NCBI RefSeq assembly: GCF_023716485.1
Contig: NZ_CP092418.1
Coordinates: forward strand, 4,186,501 to 4,250,500
DNA from: Microbulbifer variabilis
Lineage (GTDB): Bacteria; Pseudomonadota; Gammaproteobacteria; Pseudomonadales; Cellvibrionaceae
Length of the DNA stretch: 64,000 nucleotides
Reading direction: 5' to 3'
The stretch's first letter is position 1. Each line of letters opens with the position of its first letter. The notes below the pieces were generated by a model. That model saw only the letters and a program-made list of their open reading frames with translations. It did no database searches and was not told where the DNA came from. Made by a program: the position numbers and the translations under genes. This document shows, in pieces, positions 45,959-55,313 of the stretch.

Positions 45959-46503
45959 TCAATAAACCTCAACGACGGTTATTAAAAATACAGAGAAAAC
46001 ACTGTGGCGGAGGCCGACACAGAGTCGAGTCCGGTTATTCGAAATATCAAAATTGTTAACAGCACCACTAGCCGATTACTGGCGGTTAAGTGATGTTATA
46101 TTCGGCATATTACGAATTAGCCGAATGAAAAACGAGATACCCTTGCACCGGTCGACTCCAGCGCTAGATATATTCGGCAAATGCATTATTAAAAGCTAGC
46201 CGACTTCAGCCTTTTCCGGTATTGAAACCGAAACACTGATTATATTTCTCGACTGAGGTCGCGAATAATAATCTTTCGCCAACAAATATCAACCGTTTAC
46301 GCTCTATCATTTGAATATAATAGGAATCTTCGCGGTTATTGCTAACAAAATGTAACAAAGGCGGGGATATTCGCCTGAACAAAAGGATATTCAAACATCC
46401 CTATTTTGGCTATATTGTAACCGCAGTCGCCAATTGCAAATTATTGCGCTGACTTTTGTTATAGCGCTCATTGCCAAAAACCATTGGATACCTGACGCTC
46501 GCT
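45959..46503. other. Gene-free region between the divergent MvaT-like and CBS genes
   Basis: About 545 bp serving two divergent genes. The motif ATATTCGGCA occurs twice (near 46098 and 46169), and ATTCGGC...GCCGAAT forms an inverted repeat near 46100-46126, so a regulator site is plausible. A short 62-codon frame on the minus strand (46206-46394) has no support. Confidence 0.5.
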
Positions 46504-46950
46504 ATGTCCAATACCCATAATATTCATCACATGCCCACTTTAGCGGCTCTGATGACGCCGTTTCCCTATCACATCGATATTGATGCCACCGTTGAGGACG
46601 CCCTTGCGCTAATGGAAGAGCACAAGGTGCGCCATCTACCAGTAACCCGTGCCGGAGACCTGGAAACGGTCATCTCCAAGGGAGATATCGAAAGGGCCAA
46701 CGCCCCCGGGCACCGACTGGAAGAGCAACAACTCTATGTCCACGACCTGTGCGCGCGCCGGCCCTTTATTGCCGATATCCACGATCCGTTGGATAAAATC
46801 CTAATGGCTATGGCCGATACGGGTATCGGCTCGGTACTGGTCATGCGCGAAGGAGAACTGGTGGGTATCGTCACAGTGACCGATATACTGCGCTTTTGTA
46901 GCAACTATCTTGCGGAATTAGCGCAGCCTGTGGACGACTCCATCGCCTGA
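46504..46950 (+). CDS. CBS-domain protein
   Basis: About 148 residues containing a pair of CBS domains and little else. The first runs from the LMTPFPYHIDIDATVEDAL opening through VRHLPVT, the second from DLCARRPFIADIHDPLDKIL through GIGSVLVMREGELVGIVTVTDIL. Paired CBS domains bind adenine nucleotides and act as energy sensors on partner proteins; the partner here is unknown. ATG 46504 was preferred to TTG 46471, which would add an unrelated 11-residue extension. The stop lies two bases from the end of the converging SLC13 permease gene. Confidence 0.85.
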   Translation: MSNTHNIHHMPTLAALMTPFPYHIDIDATVEDALALMEEHKVRHLPVTRAGDLETVISKGDIERANAPGHRLEEQQLYVHDLCARRPFIADIHDPLDKILMAMADTGIGSVLVMREGELVGIVTVTDILRFCSNYLAELAQPVDDSIA

Positions 46951-46952
46951 GC

Positions 46953-48800
46953 TTAGAGCGGCCATACCCACAGCAACATGGGGATACTCACAAGCACCAC
47001 CAGTATCTCCAGGGGCAGCCCCATGCGCCAATAATCACCAAAATCGAACCCCCCCGGCCCCAGAATCAAGGTATTGTTCTGGTGGCCCACCGGGGTTAGA
47101 AAAGCGCAGGATGATCCGATGGCCACAGCCATTAGAAAGCTGTCCGGATTCACCGCTAGTTGTTCAGCGGTACTAATGGCAATTGAACACATCACCGCTG
47201 CAGTGGCCACATTGTTCATAAAGTCCGACAATGTCATGGTAACGATCAATATCAACACCAGAGCCAATACCGAACTACCCTGAGCCAAACTATCCAGCAG
47301 CACCTGTGCCACCAAGTCCGCCGCCCCTGTACTTTCCATCACCTCGGCCACAGCAATCAATGTGCCCAACAAAACAATCACAGAGCCATCCAGGGCCTCG
47401 TAAATGTTTCGCAGCGGCACAACCTTGAGTGCCATAAAAGCCAGCACACAGGTAGCAAATGAGACCGCTGCGGGGACCAGGCCAAAGGCTGCACCCGCAA
47501 CGCCCAATGCCATAGCAAGCAGGGCAATGACTGCCTTCTCCTTGTTCGGCATGCCGATATCCCGCTGAGCCAGAGGCACGCAGCCCTGTTCCCGGGCAAA
47601 CCTATTGAGATGGTTATCGGGCCCCATCATCAGCAGGGCATCGCCCGCCTGTAACGGCGTAGAACGCAGGCGCTTCACCGATCGGCGTCCGCGCCGGGAG
47701 AGGGCCAGCAGATTAATCTGATAGTTGGTCGAAAGGTGTAAAAACTGAGTCGAGCGCCCCACCAAAATAGAATTGGGCATTACAACCAGTTCGCGCAACT
47801 GCATCTCCTCACCGGCGGGGACGCTCTTTTCCTTACTCTTATCGCGAGAATCCTCATCCTGCAGCGGCTTTGCCCCTCCCAGCTGTACAACCACTTTCTT
47901 GTCTTTTTCTGTCTCAGCCCCACCAACCATGGTGAGTCCAAGCCTGGTAAGACTCGCTGCTAAGGATGCGGGTTCTGCCTCGATTACCAGAATGTCCCCG
48001 CTTTGCACCCGCTGCCAGGGCGCTACTGCCGCTACCCGAGCATCGCTTTGTACCAACCCGACTACCTGTGCATCCTCAGCCCCCAATACTTTGCCAATTT
48101 CACCCAGGCTCTTACCCACTGCCGCGCTCTTTTCCCCAACCAGTGCCTCGGTGAGGTAGGTCCCGGTATCGAAACTGGACGCACCCGCTTGGCCGCGACC
48201 TGGCACCAGGCGCCAGCCAAGCAGACCGATAAAGAGCAGGCCAACCAGGGTCACTGCCAAGCCCACCGGGGTGAAATCGAACATGCCGTAACTGCCCGCC
48301 CCGGCGCTGTCGCGGAAACCCGAGACCACCAGGTTTGGCGGCGTGCCAATCAGGGTGGTCATGCCACCGAGTATCGTGGCGAAAGACAAGGGCATTAGCA
48401 CCTTACCCGGAGCCAGGCCCTGTTTTTCCGCCATATCCGCCGCTACCGGCATCAACAGCGCCAAAGCCCCCACATTGTTCATAAACCCTGATAGAAGAGC
48501 ACCGAGCCCAGTCAGGAGTAACATTGATACTGTGATATTGCCGCTTCGAGGCACTACCCGCTGGGCCAGGGCTCCCATAGCTCCGGTATTCTGCAGGCCA
48601 CGACTGAGGATCAGCACGCAGGCCACAGTGACCACTGCCGGATGACCAAATCCAGCAAATGCTTTTTCAGGGGAAATTAATCCAAAAAAAACACAAGCGA
48701 GCAGGGAAGAGAGCGCCACCATGTCGTGGCGCCAAGGCCCCCAGATAAACAGCGCTATCGTAATCGCGATAATGATTAGAATAAGCAACTGATCTAGGGT
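46953..48800 (-). CDS. SLC13/DASS-family permease with two TrkA-C (RCK_C) domains
   Basis: About 615 residues. Two hydrophobic halves, each with an Asn-Asn substrate or sodium motif (MNNVGALALLMPVA and MNNVATAAVMCSIA), plus TLIGTPPNLVVSG and FLTPVGHQNNTLI, define the family. Between the halves lie two cytoplasmic TrkA-C domains (about 215-290 and 340-420), which bind ligands and gate transport in related proteins. Members carry sulfate, dicarboxylates or citrate into the cell with sodium; the exact substrate cannot be read from sequence. ATG 48800 (MTLDQLLILIIIA) was preferred to the in-frame ATG 48857, which would add 19 residues not typical of the family. Confidence 0.88.
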   Translation of the reverse strand, partial: TLDQLLILIIIAITIALFIWGPWRHDMVALSSLLACVFFGLISPEKAFAGFGHPAVVTVACVLILSRGLQNTGAMGALAQRVVPRSGNITVSMLLLTGLGALLSGFMNNVGALALLMPVAADMAEKQGLAPGKVLMPLSFATILGGMTTLIGTPPNLVVSGFRDSAGAGSYGMFDFTPVGLAVTLVGLLFIGLLGWRLVPGRGQAGASSFDTGTYLTEALVGEKSAAVGKSLGEIGKVLGAEDAQVVGLVQSDARVAAVAPWQRVQSGDILVIEAEPASLAASLTRLGLTMVGGAETEKDKKVVVQLGGAKPLQDEDSRDKSKEKSVPAGEEMQLRELVVMPNSILVGRSTQFLHLSTNYQINLLALSRRGRRSVKRLRSTPLQAGDALLMMGPDNHLNRFAREQGCVPLAQRDIGMPNKEKAVIALLAMALGVAGAAFGLVPAAVSFATCVLAFMALKVVPLRNIYEALDGSVIVLLGTLIAVAEVMESTGAADLVAQVLLDSLAQGSSVLALVLILIVTMTLSDFMNNVATAAVMCSIAISTAEQLAVNPDSFLMAVAIGSSCAFLTPVGHQNNTLILGPGGFDFGDYWRMGLPLEILVVLVSIPMLLWVWPL

Positions 48801-49542
48801 CATAAATACGTATTTCCTGAATGAAGCACTCGTGAAGAATTCCACGGGGCAGCTCATTCAGGGTATACAAGGATAAGGTATTGACGGGAATAAAGGCGCC
48901 GGAAGACCACTCTTCACTGATCGTTTAGAGACATAATTTGCGCCAGCCAAGTTCAATAGCTCGATCTCAATGGAAATCGAGAGCAATCTTCCAGTAGTTT
49001 TATGGGCTAATAGGAAATCTATATTTCTTATTACGATTAAGGGAAATTTTAATTGGACTTATGCTAATACAGCAAAGTATAAAATTAGATAAAAATATTG
49101 GAATATCCGGAGATATTTTCTGCCCAGGTATTTTAGTGGCGTCAAATTTCACCAAAAATTATGATATCCAAACCATAACGGATACCAAATTATTAATAAC
49201 TGCTCCCTATTGAAGTTCTCACCCTATTACTAACCATATCTTTTCTTCTTATTTATTAATTGAGCATAAAGGGCCCTGCCCTAAATTAACCCAAAGCGTT
49301 ACATACACCTTCAGCTAATTAGCCACAAGTATTCGCGGCTAATGCTCTACTAGCTCCTCAATTATTGGTGGTGACATACCCTGGAGCCATTTTATTCGGT
49401 TAACCGCTAAAGTGGATTGGCGTACAAACAAGCAAAAGCCTTACAATCGACCAAAGTTTCTTTGATTAACTCTATAAGAGCCTCAGAGTGGTCAGCCCTC
49501 ATTAATGAGTGAAGCTCTCCACAGCAATATTGGAGACCCTCC
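48801..49542. other. AT-rich gene-free region upstream of mnmH
   Basis: About 740 bp between the divergent permease and mnmH genes. AT-rich, with no plausible gene or tRNA. One weak inverted repeat (ATTAGCC...GGCTAAT, 49318-49343) has no T run. Nothing else stands out. Confidence 0.55.
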
Positions 49543-50631
49543 TTGCGCAAAAATACTACGAATTACCGTGATCTATTCCTACACGATATTCCGCTGATGG
49601 ATGTACGAGCACCGGTGGAGTTTCAGCGCGGAGCATTTCCCCATGCAGAAAACTACCCGTTATTAGACGACCAACAACGGGAGTTAATTGGTACCGAGTA
49701 CAAACAGCAGGGGCAACAGGCTGCTATTGATTTGGGATGGCAACTAGCCACGGATAAAGTCGTAGAGCATAGGCTCAACGCTTGGAGTACATTTATTCAT
49801 CGCCACCCTCAGGGTTACCTTTACTGTTTTCGTGGCGGCCTGCGCTCGCGCACTACACAGCAATTATTGCGAGATATGGGAATTGATTATCCACTGATTA
49901 ATGGTGGCTACAAGGCTATGCGCACCTATCTGCTCAGCCAGCTGGAAGGCCTGAGCCAGGAGCTGCCGCTGATCGTTATTGCCGGTCACACCGGCAGTGG
50001 TAAGACAGAGTTAATTCAGGGTGCAGAACGGGCACTCGACCTGGAGGGGATTGCCAGGCACCGCGGCTCCAGCTTTGGCCGTACGGGTTGTGATCAGCCT
50101 TCTCAAATCGATTTTGAAAACCAAGTGGGTATCGATTTACTCAAGCTGTCGCAAGCTACCGGACCAGTTTTTATCGAGGATGAAAGCCGGCTTATTGGCC
50201 GCTGTGCCCTGCCCCCAACATTACAAAATGCCATGAAAAACGCTCCCAGAGTCCTGGTGGAGGAGCCGCTGGAGCAACGAGCCCGGCGTATTGTGCAAGA
50301 TTATGTTTGCGAGGCCCTGCCGCGCTTTAAAACTGCTGACAACTCCTCCGCAGCAACATTGGGAGAAGAACTGCGCAACAACCTGAGTAAAATCCGCAAG
50401 CGCCTCGGTGGATTACGCCATCAAATATTGGATGCACAACTTATGGATGCAAATCGAGAATTACAACAGAGTGGAAACAGTGGGGCCTATATTCCACTGG
50501 TGATGTGTTTATTGCGAGAATATTACGATGGTGGTTACAACCACCTGATGGAAAAGCGTGACAGCCCTATCCTATTTCGCGGTAGTTTTTCAGAAGTGAA
50601 GGACTGGCTGAATCACAGGCGCGACTGTTAG
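49543..50631 (+). CDS. mnmH: tRNA 2-selenouridine synthase (MnmH/SelU)
   Basis: 362 residues, the usual length. The N-terminal rhodanese domain (about 10-125) has the active cysteine C95 in YCFRGGLRSR. The C-terminal part is P-loop kinase-like (Walker A AGHTGSGKTE, 147-156), and the RGSSFG motif follows. The enzyme replaces sulfur of 2-thiouridine at the tRNA wobble position with selenium from selenophosphate, by way of a geranylated intermediate. The selenophosphate maker, the SelD fusion at 40014, is 7 kb upstream on the same strand. The start is TTG 49543, supported by GGAG seven bases upstream and the typical N-terminus. Confidence 0.95.
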   Translation: MRKNTTNYRDLFLHDIPLMDVRAPVEFQRGAFPHAENYPLLDDQQRELIGTEYKQQGQQAAIDLGWQLATDKVVEHRLNAWSTFIHRHPQGYLYCFRGGLRSRTTQQLLRDMGIDYPLINGGYKAMRTYLLSQLEGLSQELPLIVIAGHTGSGKTELIQGAERALDLEGIARHRGSSFGRTGCDQPSQIDFENQVGIDLLKLSQATGPVFIEDESRLIGRCALPPTLQNAMKNAPRVLVEEPLEQRARRIVQDYVCEALPRFKTADNSSAATLGEELRNNLSKIRKRLGGLRHQILDAQLMDANRELQQSGNSGAYIPLVMCLLREYYDGGYNHLMEKRDSPILFRGSFSEVKDWLNHRRDC

Positions 50632-50736
50632 TTAATGCGTAAAAATTTTAAGTGGATAATTTCCAGTAATGCATCGAGCAGAAAAGTAATTAATCACTCA
50701 AATGAAAAACACCGGGGAGGCAGCCCTAAGCCTCTC

Positions 50737-51666
50737 TTATACCTTGTGCGCCAAACGGTTTAACTTGAAACGGCGCAATAAAATCCAGTCCCGCAATTTA
50801 TGCGGTAACCAGCGCGCAAGCCAGGGCAACAGGCGGCTGCGATTGCCGATACGCACCAGTGTGCGCGGCCGTTTACGTAGTAGTTCACGTACTAACTTAC
50901 GTGCCAAAGAACTGGCCAGGGTGGCATTTTGTTGAGATTCCTGTGCTCGGGCGCGTACCACCTCTTCCTGGCGCTTATACATTGAATCTGGGGGCAAGAG
51001 ACCGCGCAATGATACTTCCGCGTGGCGGCCGAACTCCGAGGCAATAGCCCCAGGCTGTACCGTCATAACGCGAATCCCAAAAGGTTTTAGTTCCAGGCGC
51101 AAGACTTCCGAGAGTGTGTGCAGGGCCACTTTGGAAGCGCAGTAGGCCCCAGAGAAAGGGGTAGCCAAAACACCGGATACGGAACCGATATTACAAATTA
51201 CAGCCCCTTTGCCCGAGCGCATTAACGGCACGCTAGCGCGCGCCAGTGCCAGTGGGGCAAATACATTGGTGCGAAATTGATTTTCCAGGGAACGGGTATC
51301 CAGCTCCATCAGTGGGCCCATCTGCCCGTAACCGGCGTTGTTGATCAATATATCCAGGCGACCGTAAGCGGCCTTGAGAGCGTGTAGCACCCGGTTAATA
51401 TCTGCCTGGCTATTAACATCCAAAGCTTCGGTAGCGATCCCCAGGTCCGCCAGTTCCTGCAGGCTTTCCGGGCGTCGCGCGGTAGCGATAACAATAGTAC
51501 CGCGGCGATGCAAGGCCAGGGCCAGCTCGCGACCAATACCACTGGAACATCCCGTAATCAGAGCGACTCTGTCTGGCGCCACATAGCCACGGCCAATTTG
51601 GGCAAGGCTCTCTGCGGCAAAGCTATCAGGAGATTTTCGAAAACTGGAAACTGGTGGTTTGTTCAC
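50737..51666 (-). CDS. Short-chain dehydrogenase/reductase (SDR)
   Basis: 309 residues from a GTG start with CGGAG nine bases upstream. Cofactor motif TGCSSGIG (about 39-46), the NNAG motif (NNAGYGQMG), catalytic Ser (GSVSGVL) and YxxxK (YCASK) are all present: a complete classical SDR. The arginine after the first beta strand (ATARRP) suggests NADPH. The extra ~30 N-terminal residues and the basic C-terminal tail (RWLPHKLRDWILLRRFK) are typical of the subgroup resembling retinol or steroid dehydrogenases. Substrate unknown. The VOC gene ends 14 bp upstream, so the two are probably co-transcribed. Confidence 0.88.
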   Translation of the reverse strand: MNKPPVSSFRKSPDSFAAESLAQIGRGYVAPDRVALITGCSSGIGRELALALHRRGTIVIATARRPESLQELADLGIATEALDVNSQADINRVLHALKAAYGRLDILINNAGYGQMGPLMELDTRSLENQFRTNVFAPLALARASVPLMRSGKGAVICNIGSVSGVLATPFSGAYCASKVALHTLSEVLRLELKPFGIRVMTVQPGAIASEFGRHAEVSLRGLLPPDSMYKRQEEVVRARAQESQQNATLASSLARKLVRELLRKRPRTLVRIGNRSRLLPWLARWLPHKLRDWILLRRFKLNRLAHKV

Positions 51667-51680
51667 GGGGACTGCTCCGT

Positions 51681-52064
51681 TTACTGGTTCGAATCCTCCG
51701 ACACGGCCTGGGAATGCTCAATCAGGCCAATAATATTGCCGTAAGGATCGAGAAAACTCGCCATCAGTACGCCCTCGCCAACATCCACCACATCGCTGTG
51801 TTGTCGCGCACCCATGGCTCCAAGACGCTCGACCTGTGCGGCCATATCCGCAACCGCCCAGTAGGCGATCACCCCATCCGCGCGGCTGATCGCGCTGCGC
51901 GCATCCGGATTCAGGCCCAGTTCACAATGGCCGAGATGAAAACCCACATAGCAATCGCTATCGAAATAGGGTTCTTTCTGCAGCAGCTGCGCATACCAGG
52001 CACGGGCCTCTGCAATATCTGTTACACCGTAAATTACTGTACTCAGGCCGAGAAACTGCTCCAT
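51681..52064 (-). CDS. VOC-family (glyoxalase/bleomycin resistance fold) protein
   Basis: 127 residues with one full vicinal-oxygen-chelate domain: a GVTDIAEARAWYAQLL opening and the FLDPYGNIIGLIEHSQ end, whose final Glu is a usual metal ligand. Such proteins use a metal to act on small molecules or sequester toxic compounds; no substrate can be named. GGGGTG lies six bases before the ATG. It leads the SDR gene on the minus strand. Confidence 0.85.
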   Translation of the reverse strand: MEQFLGLSTVIYGVTDIAEARAWYAQLLQKEPYFDSDCYVGFHLGHCELGLNPDARSAISRADGVIAYWAVADMAAQVERLGAMGARQHSDVVDVGEGVLMASFLDPYGNIIGLIEHSQAVSEDSNQ

Positions 52065-52118
52065 TAAGACACCCCGTTGTTTAATTTTTATCCGCTGGGT
52101 GGGGCACTATGGCGCAGC

Positions 52119-52487
52119 TTATTGCAGCTCCTGCTCCAATTGCTCCAGCAGGTCGATGGGTTCCAGCTCCACACCTTCCAGCTCATTGTTCCAGTTCAGC
52201 CCCACCAGCAGTACATCCTCGTGCATACCGGTGAGCCAGTCATCCATAAATTCTTCCAGGTCGATAGCTACCGCTTGGTATTCCGCCCAATCGCCCTCAC
52301 AGTGTGCCTGGGCAAATTCCCGCTGGGACCAAAAGGGCATCACTTCAGTCTGTGGGCGCTTTTCGGATTCGCACAACGCAAAGCCCTCTTCCCCCTGCAG
52401 CGCCCAGACGCAGCCCTGTTCGGCAGCCTCTGGCAAAAAACGTGCGCAGTTTTCTTCAAAATCATCAGTTAAGGGTTCGCTTTGCAT
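52119..52487 (-). CDS. DUF2750 family protein
   Basis: About 122 residues matching the DUF2750 pattern: GCVWALQGEEGFALCES, then PFWSQREFAQ, then the acidic end LEEFMDDWLTGMHEDVLLVGL. No molecular function is known for the family. ATG 52487 (MQSEPLTDDFEENC) has GAAG five bases upstream and fits the family's usual N-terminus better than the in-frame ATG 52574. The protein is strongly acidic and has no signal peptide, so it is probably cytoplasmic. Confidence 0.75.
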   Translation of the reverse strand: MQSEPLTDDFEENCARFLPEAAEQGCVWALQGEEGFALCESEKRPQTEVMPFWSQREFAQAHCEGDWAEYQAVAIDLEEFMDDWLTGMHEDVLLVGLNWNNELEGVELEPIDLLEQLEQELQ

Positions 52488-52646
52488 AACATCTTCGCTT
52501 GATAAGTTTGCCAGCAGTTTACGCCAGTTTGCCCCCCGCACCAACGCACAGGCCACTGCTCTGGCATCAGGCAAAACTGCTTTACCTCCGCTCCTCAGGA
52601 CTTTTTAAATGACACACAGAGACGGAAAAAAATTGAATAAATGGCT

Positions 52647-54011
52647 TTAGGAATCCAGCTCAAATACCGCCATGGATTCCACATGGGCTGTTTGCGGAAA
52701 CATATCCATAACACAGGCCTGCTTAAGACGGTAACCCAGCTGCGTCAATTCTCCCGCATCCCGCGCCAGAGTCGCCGGGTTACAAGACACGTAAACAATT
52801 TTCTGCGCCTTGAAACGGGCAATACCACGCACCGCCTGCAGGGCGCCATCGCGCGGTGGGTCCAGCAAAATTTTATCGAAGCCGTCGCTGGCCCAGGCCT
52901 TTTTCACCATTTCCTCGTTCAGGTCGGCAGTGTGAAAGCGCACATTGTTCAGCCCATTAAGTTCGGCATTATCCTTGCCCCTTTGAGTGAGAGCACCCAG
53001 GCCTTCAATACCGATGACCTCCCCGGCGCGACGTGCCAATGGCAAGGTGAAATTTCCCAATCCGCAGAAAAGATCCAACACCCTCTCGCCGGGTTGCGGG
53101 TCCAATAACTGCACAGTACGACTCACCATCTGTCGGTTGACCTCGAAATTCACCTGGAAGAAATCCATCGGCTGGAAGTGCAGGCTCAGGTCAAATTCCG
53201 GCAGACGATAACTGAGGGAATTCTCGCCATTCTCTGGCCACAGAGGCTGAATCGAAGCCGCATCACCAGGTTGTATATACATGTGTATACCTGATGATTT
53301 AGCGAAGTCTTGCCAGCGCTGTCGATCCCCTTCCGATAAAGGCTGCAGGTGTCGTAACACTAAGGCCGCCATATCATCACCGACCGCCACTTCCAACTGG
53401 GAAAAGTGCGCGCGCCCCTCGCTCTCCGCCACCAGTAGCTTCAGCGCGGGAATATGTTGAGCGATGGAGGGGTGCAAAACATGGCACTCATTGATATCGG
53501 TCAAATCGTTGCTGCGCTTTTTGCGAAAACCAAAAACGAGTTTTTTACCTTTTGCCGATTTCACCAGGCGAATACCGATACGTGCCTTGCGCCGGTAACC
53601 GTAAGGTTCTGCTAGCAATGGAGGTAAAATTTCCTCAGGTTTAATACCACCAAAACGGGCCAGCTGATCCAACAGGATTTTTTGTTTTTCGACAATTTGC
53701 GCATCGACCTGCAGGTGTTGCAGGGAGCAGCCCCCGCACAGGGACACATGGGGGCAGCGCGGTTCACAGCGCAGTGGCGAAGCCTGAATTATCTCACTGG
53801 TAACACCCTCATCGAAGCGAGCCCGATGAGCGCTATAACGAAAACGCACTTCTTCACCAGGCAGGGTGTTATCGATAAATACTGTTTTTTTACCCACACG
53901 GGCAAGACCGCGCATATCGTGGCTGAATTTTTCCACGCAGGCTTCTGCCTGGGTGGGCAAAGATTTTTTTACCGTCTTACGCGGAGTGATAAAACGCGGT
54001 TTTCTGCTCAT
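52647..54011 (-). CDS. rlmD: 23S rRNA (uracil-5-)-methyltransferase RlmD
   Basis: 454 residues. An N-terminal TRAM domain (about 18-78) is followed by iron-sulfur cysteines C86, C92 and C95 (CPHVSLCGGC) with a fourth in NECHVL. The SAM-binding Rossmann fold has motif VLDLFCGLGNFTLPLA. The catalytic nucleophile lies in YVSCNPATLARD, preceded by LLDPPRDG. The enzyme makes 5-methyluridine 1939 in 23S rRNA. The iron-sulfur cluster and length fit RlmD rather than TrmA; RlmC is shorter, so RlmD is preferred. No good ribosome-binding site precedes the ATG. Confidence 0.93.
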   Translation of the reverse strand: MSRKPRFITPRKTVKKSLPTQAEACVEKFSHDMRGLARVGKKTVFIDNTLPGEEVRFRYSAHRARFDEGVTSEIIQASPLRCEPRCPHVSLCGGCSLQHLQVDAQIVEKQKILLDQLARFGGIKPEEILPPLLAEPYGYRRKARIGIRLVKSAKGKKLVFGFRKKRSNDLTDINECHVLHPSIAQHIPALKLLVAESEGRAHFSQLEVAVGDDMAALVLRHLQPLSEGDRQRWQDFAKSSGIHMYIQPGDAASIQPLWPENGENSLSYRLPEFDLSLHFQPMDFFQVNFEVNRQMVSRTVQLLDPQPGERVLDLFCGLGNFTLPLARRAGEVIGIEGLGALTQRGKDNAELNGLNNVRFHTADLNEEMVKKAWASDGFDKILLDPPRDGALQAVRGIARFKAQKIVYVSCNPATLARDAGELTQLGYRLKQACVMDMFPQTAHVESMAVFELDS

Positions 54012-54066
54012 AGGAAATTACTGAATATTCAAAACATCTGAAATCAATGGGACCTGTCGGTAAAGT

Positions 54067-54774
54067 CTATACCGTGAGGCGGTGGCCGTTATCACGCAGC
54101 CAGCGGCGCAGCTCTTTATAGCGGGGGCAAACACTTTGAACCAGCAGCCAAAAATCGCGGCCGTGGTTATGGTGGCGCAAATGGCTGACCTCATGGGCCA
54201 CCAGATAATCCACCACCGGTTCCGGTGCCAGGCATACCAGCCAGTTGTATTGCAGGTCTCCACGAATACTGCAGTGCCCCCACTTACTCTTGGTGCGGCG
54301 AATTCGCAGTGTGGAAAACTGCAAGTCCAGTTGTTCGGCCAAGCACTGGGACTTTTCTGTTAATAGGGCCAACGCCTCGCGCTGGTAGAGGCGCTGTAGG
54401 GCCCCCTGTAATTGCTGCGCTGTGGGGGTTGGCGATAAGGTATAGAGATGAATGGCCTCTTCGGTGATTGCGGCACCACCCCGATTAGACGCGCGCTCCA
54501 AGGGGCGCATTTTACCCAGCCAAGGAAAGTGCTCACCAAACTCAAAACGATATTGTGGCACTTGTGCCGCACGCTGGTTGGCAGCGAGCAATTGGGCGCG
54601 TACCCACTGGATATTTTCCTGCAAAAACTGATGGCCGTGGCGGGCAGCGCAGCGCTGAGGAATACGTACTTCCACGCCGGATTGAGCCAATACCAAACCC
54701 AGGCGCTTGCGCCTTGCCGAACGCACCAGGCGGTAGGGAAGATCTTCAAAAAAATATTCCCGCACTTCACTCAT
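54067..54774 (-). CDS. YgjP-like metal-dependent hydrolase (DUF45/M48-like)
   Basis: 235 residues. The metalloprotease motif is AHEVSHL (H194, E195, H198), followed by NHGRDFW, in which H204 is the likely third ligand. KSKWGHCS near 163-169 and LAPEPVVDYLVAHE are family signatures. Members of this family (E. coli YgjP and relatives) are small cytoplasmic proteins predicted to be metallopeptidases; their substrates are unknown. It ends 55 bp before the rlmD start on the same strand. Confidence 0.88.
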   Translation of the reverse strand: MSEVREYFFEDLPYRLVRSARRKRLGLVLAQSGVEVRIPQRCAARHGHQFLQENIQWVRAQLLAANQRAAQVPQYRFEFGEHFPWLGKMRPLERASNRGGAAITEEAIHLYTLSPTPTAQQLQGALQRLYQREALALLTEKSQCLAEQLDLQFSTLRIRRTKSKWGHCSIRGDLQYNWLVCLAPEPVVDYLVAHEVSHLRHHNHGRDFWLLVQSVCPRYKELRRWLRDNGHRLTV

Positions 54775-54804
54775 AAAAACCGCCTCAATAAAACCCGGTA
54801 AAGT

Positions 54805-55236
54805 TTACCCAACGGCATGAGCCACAACTGCCATGGTAATTCGGGAGATACAACTCAGTTTGCCATTGGGGGCGTAAATCAGAATTTCCCACACCTGGCT
54901 AGTGCGCCCGATATGTACCGGCTTGGCCCGGCCAGTAACTTCACCCTCCGGCACAGGACGCAGATGATTGGCATTAATCTCCTGGCCAACGCAGTAAAAC
55001 TTACTGTTATCCACCAGCAGATTGGCACCGATAGATCCCAGGGTTTCCGCCAACACCACATTGGCACCGCCATGTAGAATACCGAACGGCTGGCGAGTGC
55101 GATGATCCACCGGCAACTTGCCCTCCAGGTAATCCTCACCGATTGCGGTAATCTCCAGGCCCAGATACCCGGGCATACACTGGGCGGTGCCCCGGTTAAT
55201 CTCTTCCAGGGTGGGAGTAACGTGCCAAATTGCCAT
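54805..55236 (-). CDS. Hotdog-fold acyl-CoA thioesterase (MenI/EntH-like)
   Basis: 143 residues. The family signature PVDHRTRQPFGILHGGANVVLAE is present in spaced form, with the catalytic Glu in the last part (VLAETLGS) and the substrate-contacting His-Gly-Gly. EINANHLRP and the VWEILIY strand also match E. coli YdiI/MenI and EntH, which hydrolyse aromatic or menaquinone-precursor acyl-CoA. No menaquinone or siderophore genes are nearby, so the substrate is open. GAGAG lies a few bases before the ATG. Confidence 0.9.
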   Translation of the reverse strand: MAIWHVTPTLEEINRGTAQCMPGYLGLEITAIGEDYLEGKLPVDHRTRQPFGILHGGANVVLAETLGSIGANLLVDNSKFYCVGQEINANHLRPVPEGEVTGRAKPVHIGRTSQVWEILIYAPNGKLSCISRITMAVVAHAVG

Positions 55237-55313
55237 GGGAATAACTCTCTTGAAAATCCAAACTGGGGTCGGGGGAAATGACTGAATTGACTTGCCATAT
55301 CAGCCCACTAAAT

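Noticed and set aside
46206..46394. Minus-strand frame of 62 codons in the MvaT/CBS spacer
   Set aside because: No ribosome-binding site, no domain, AT-rich spacer; likely chance.
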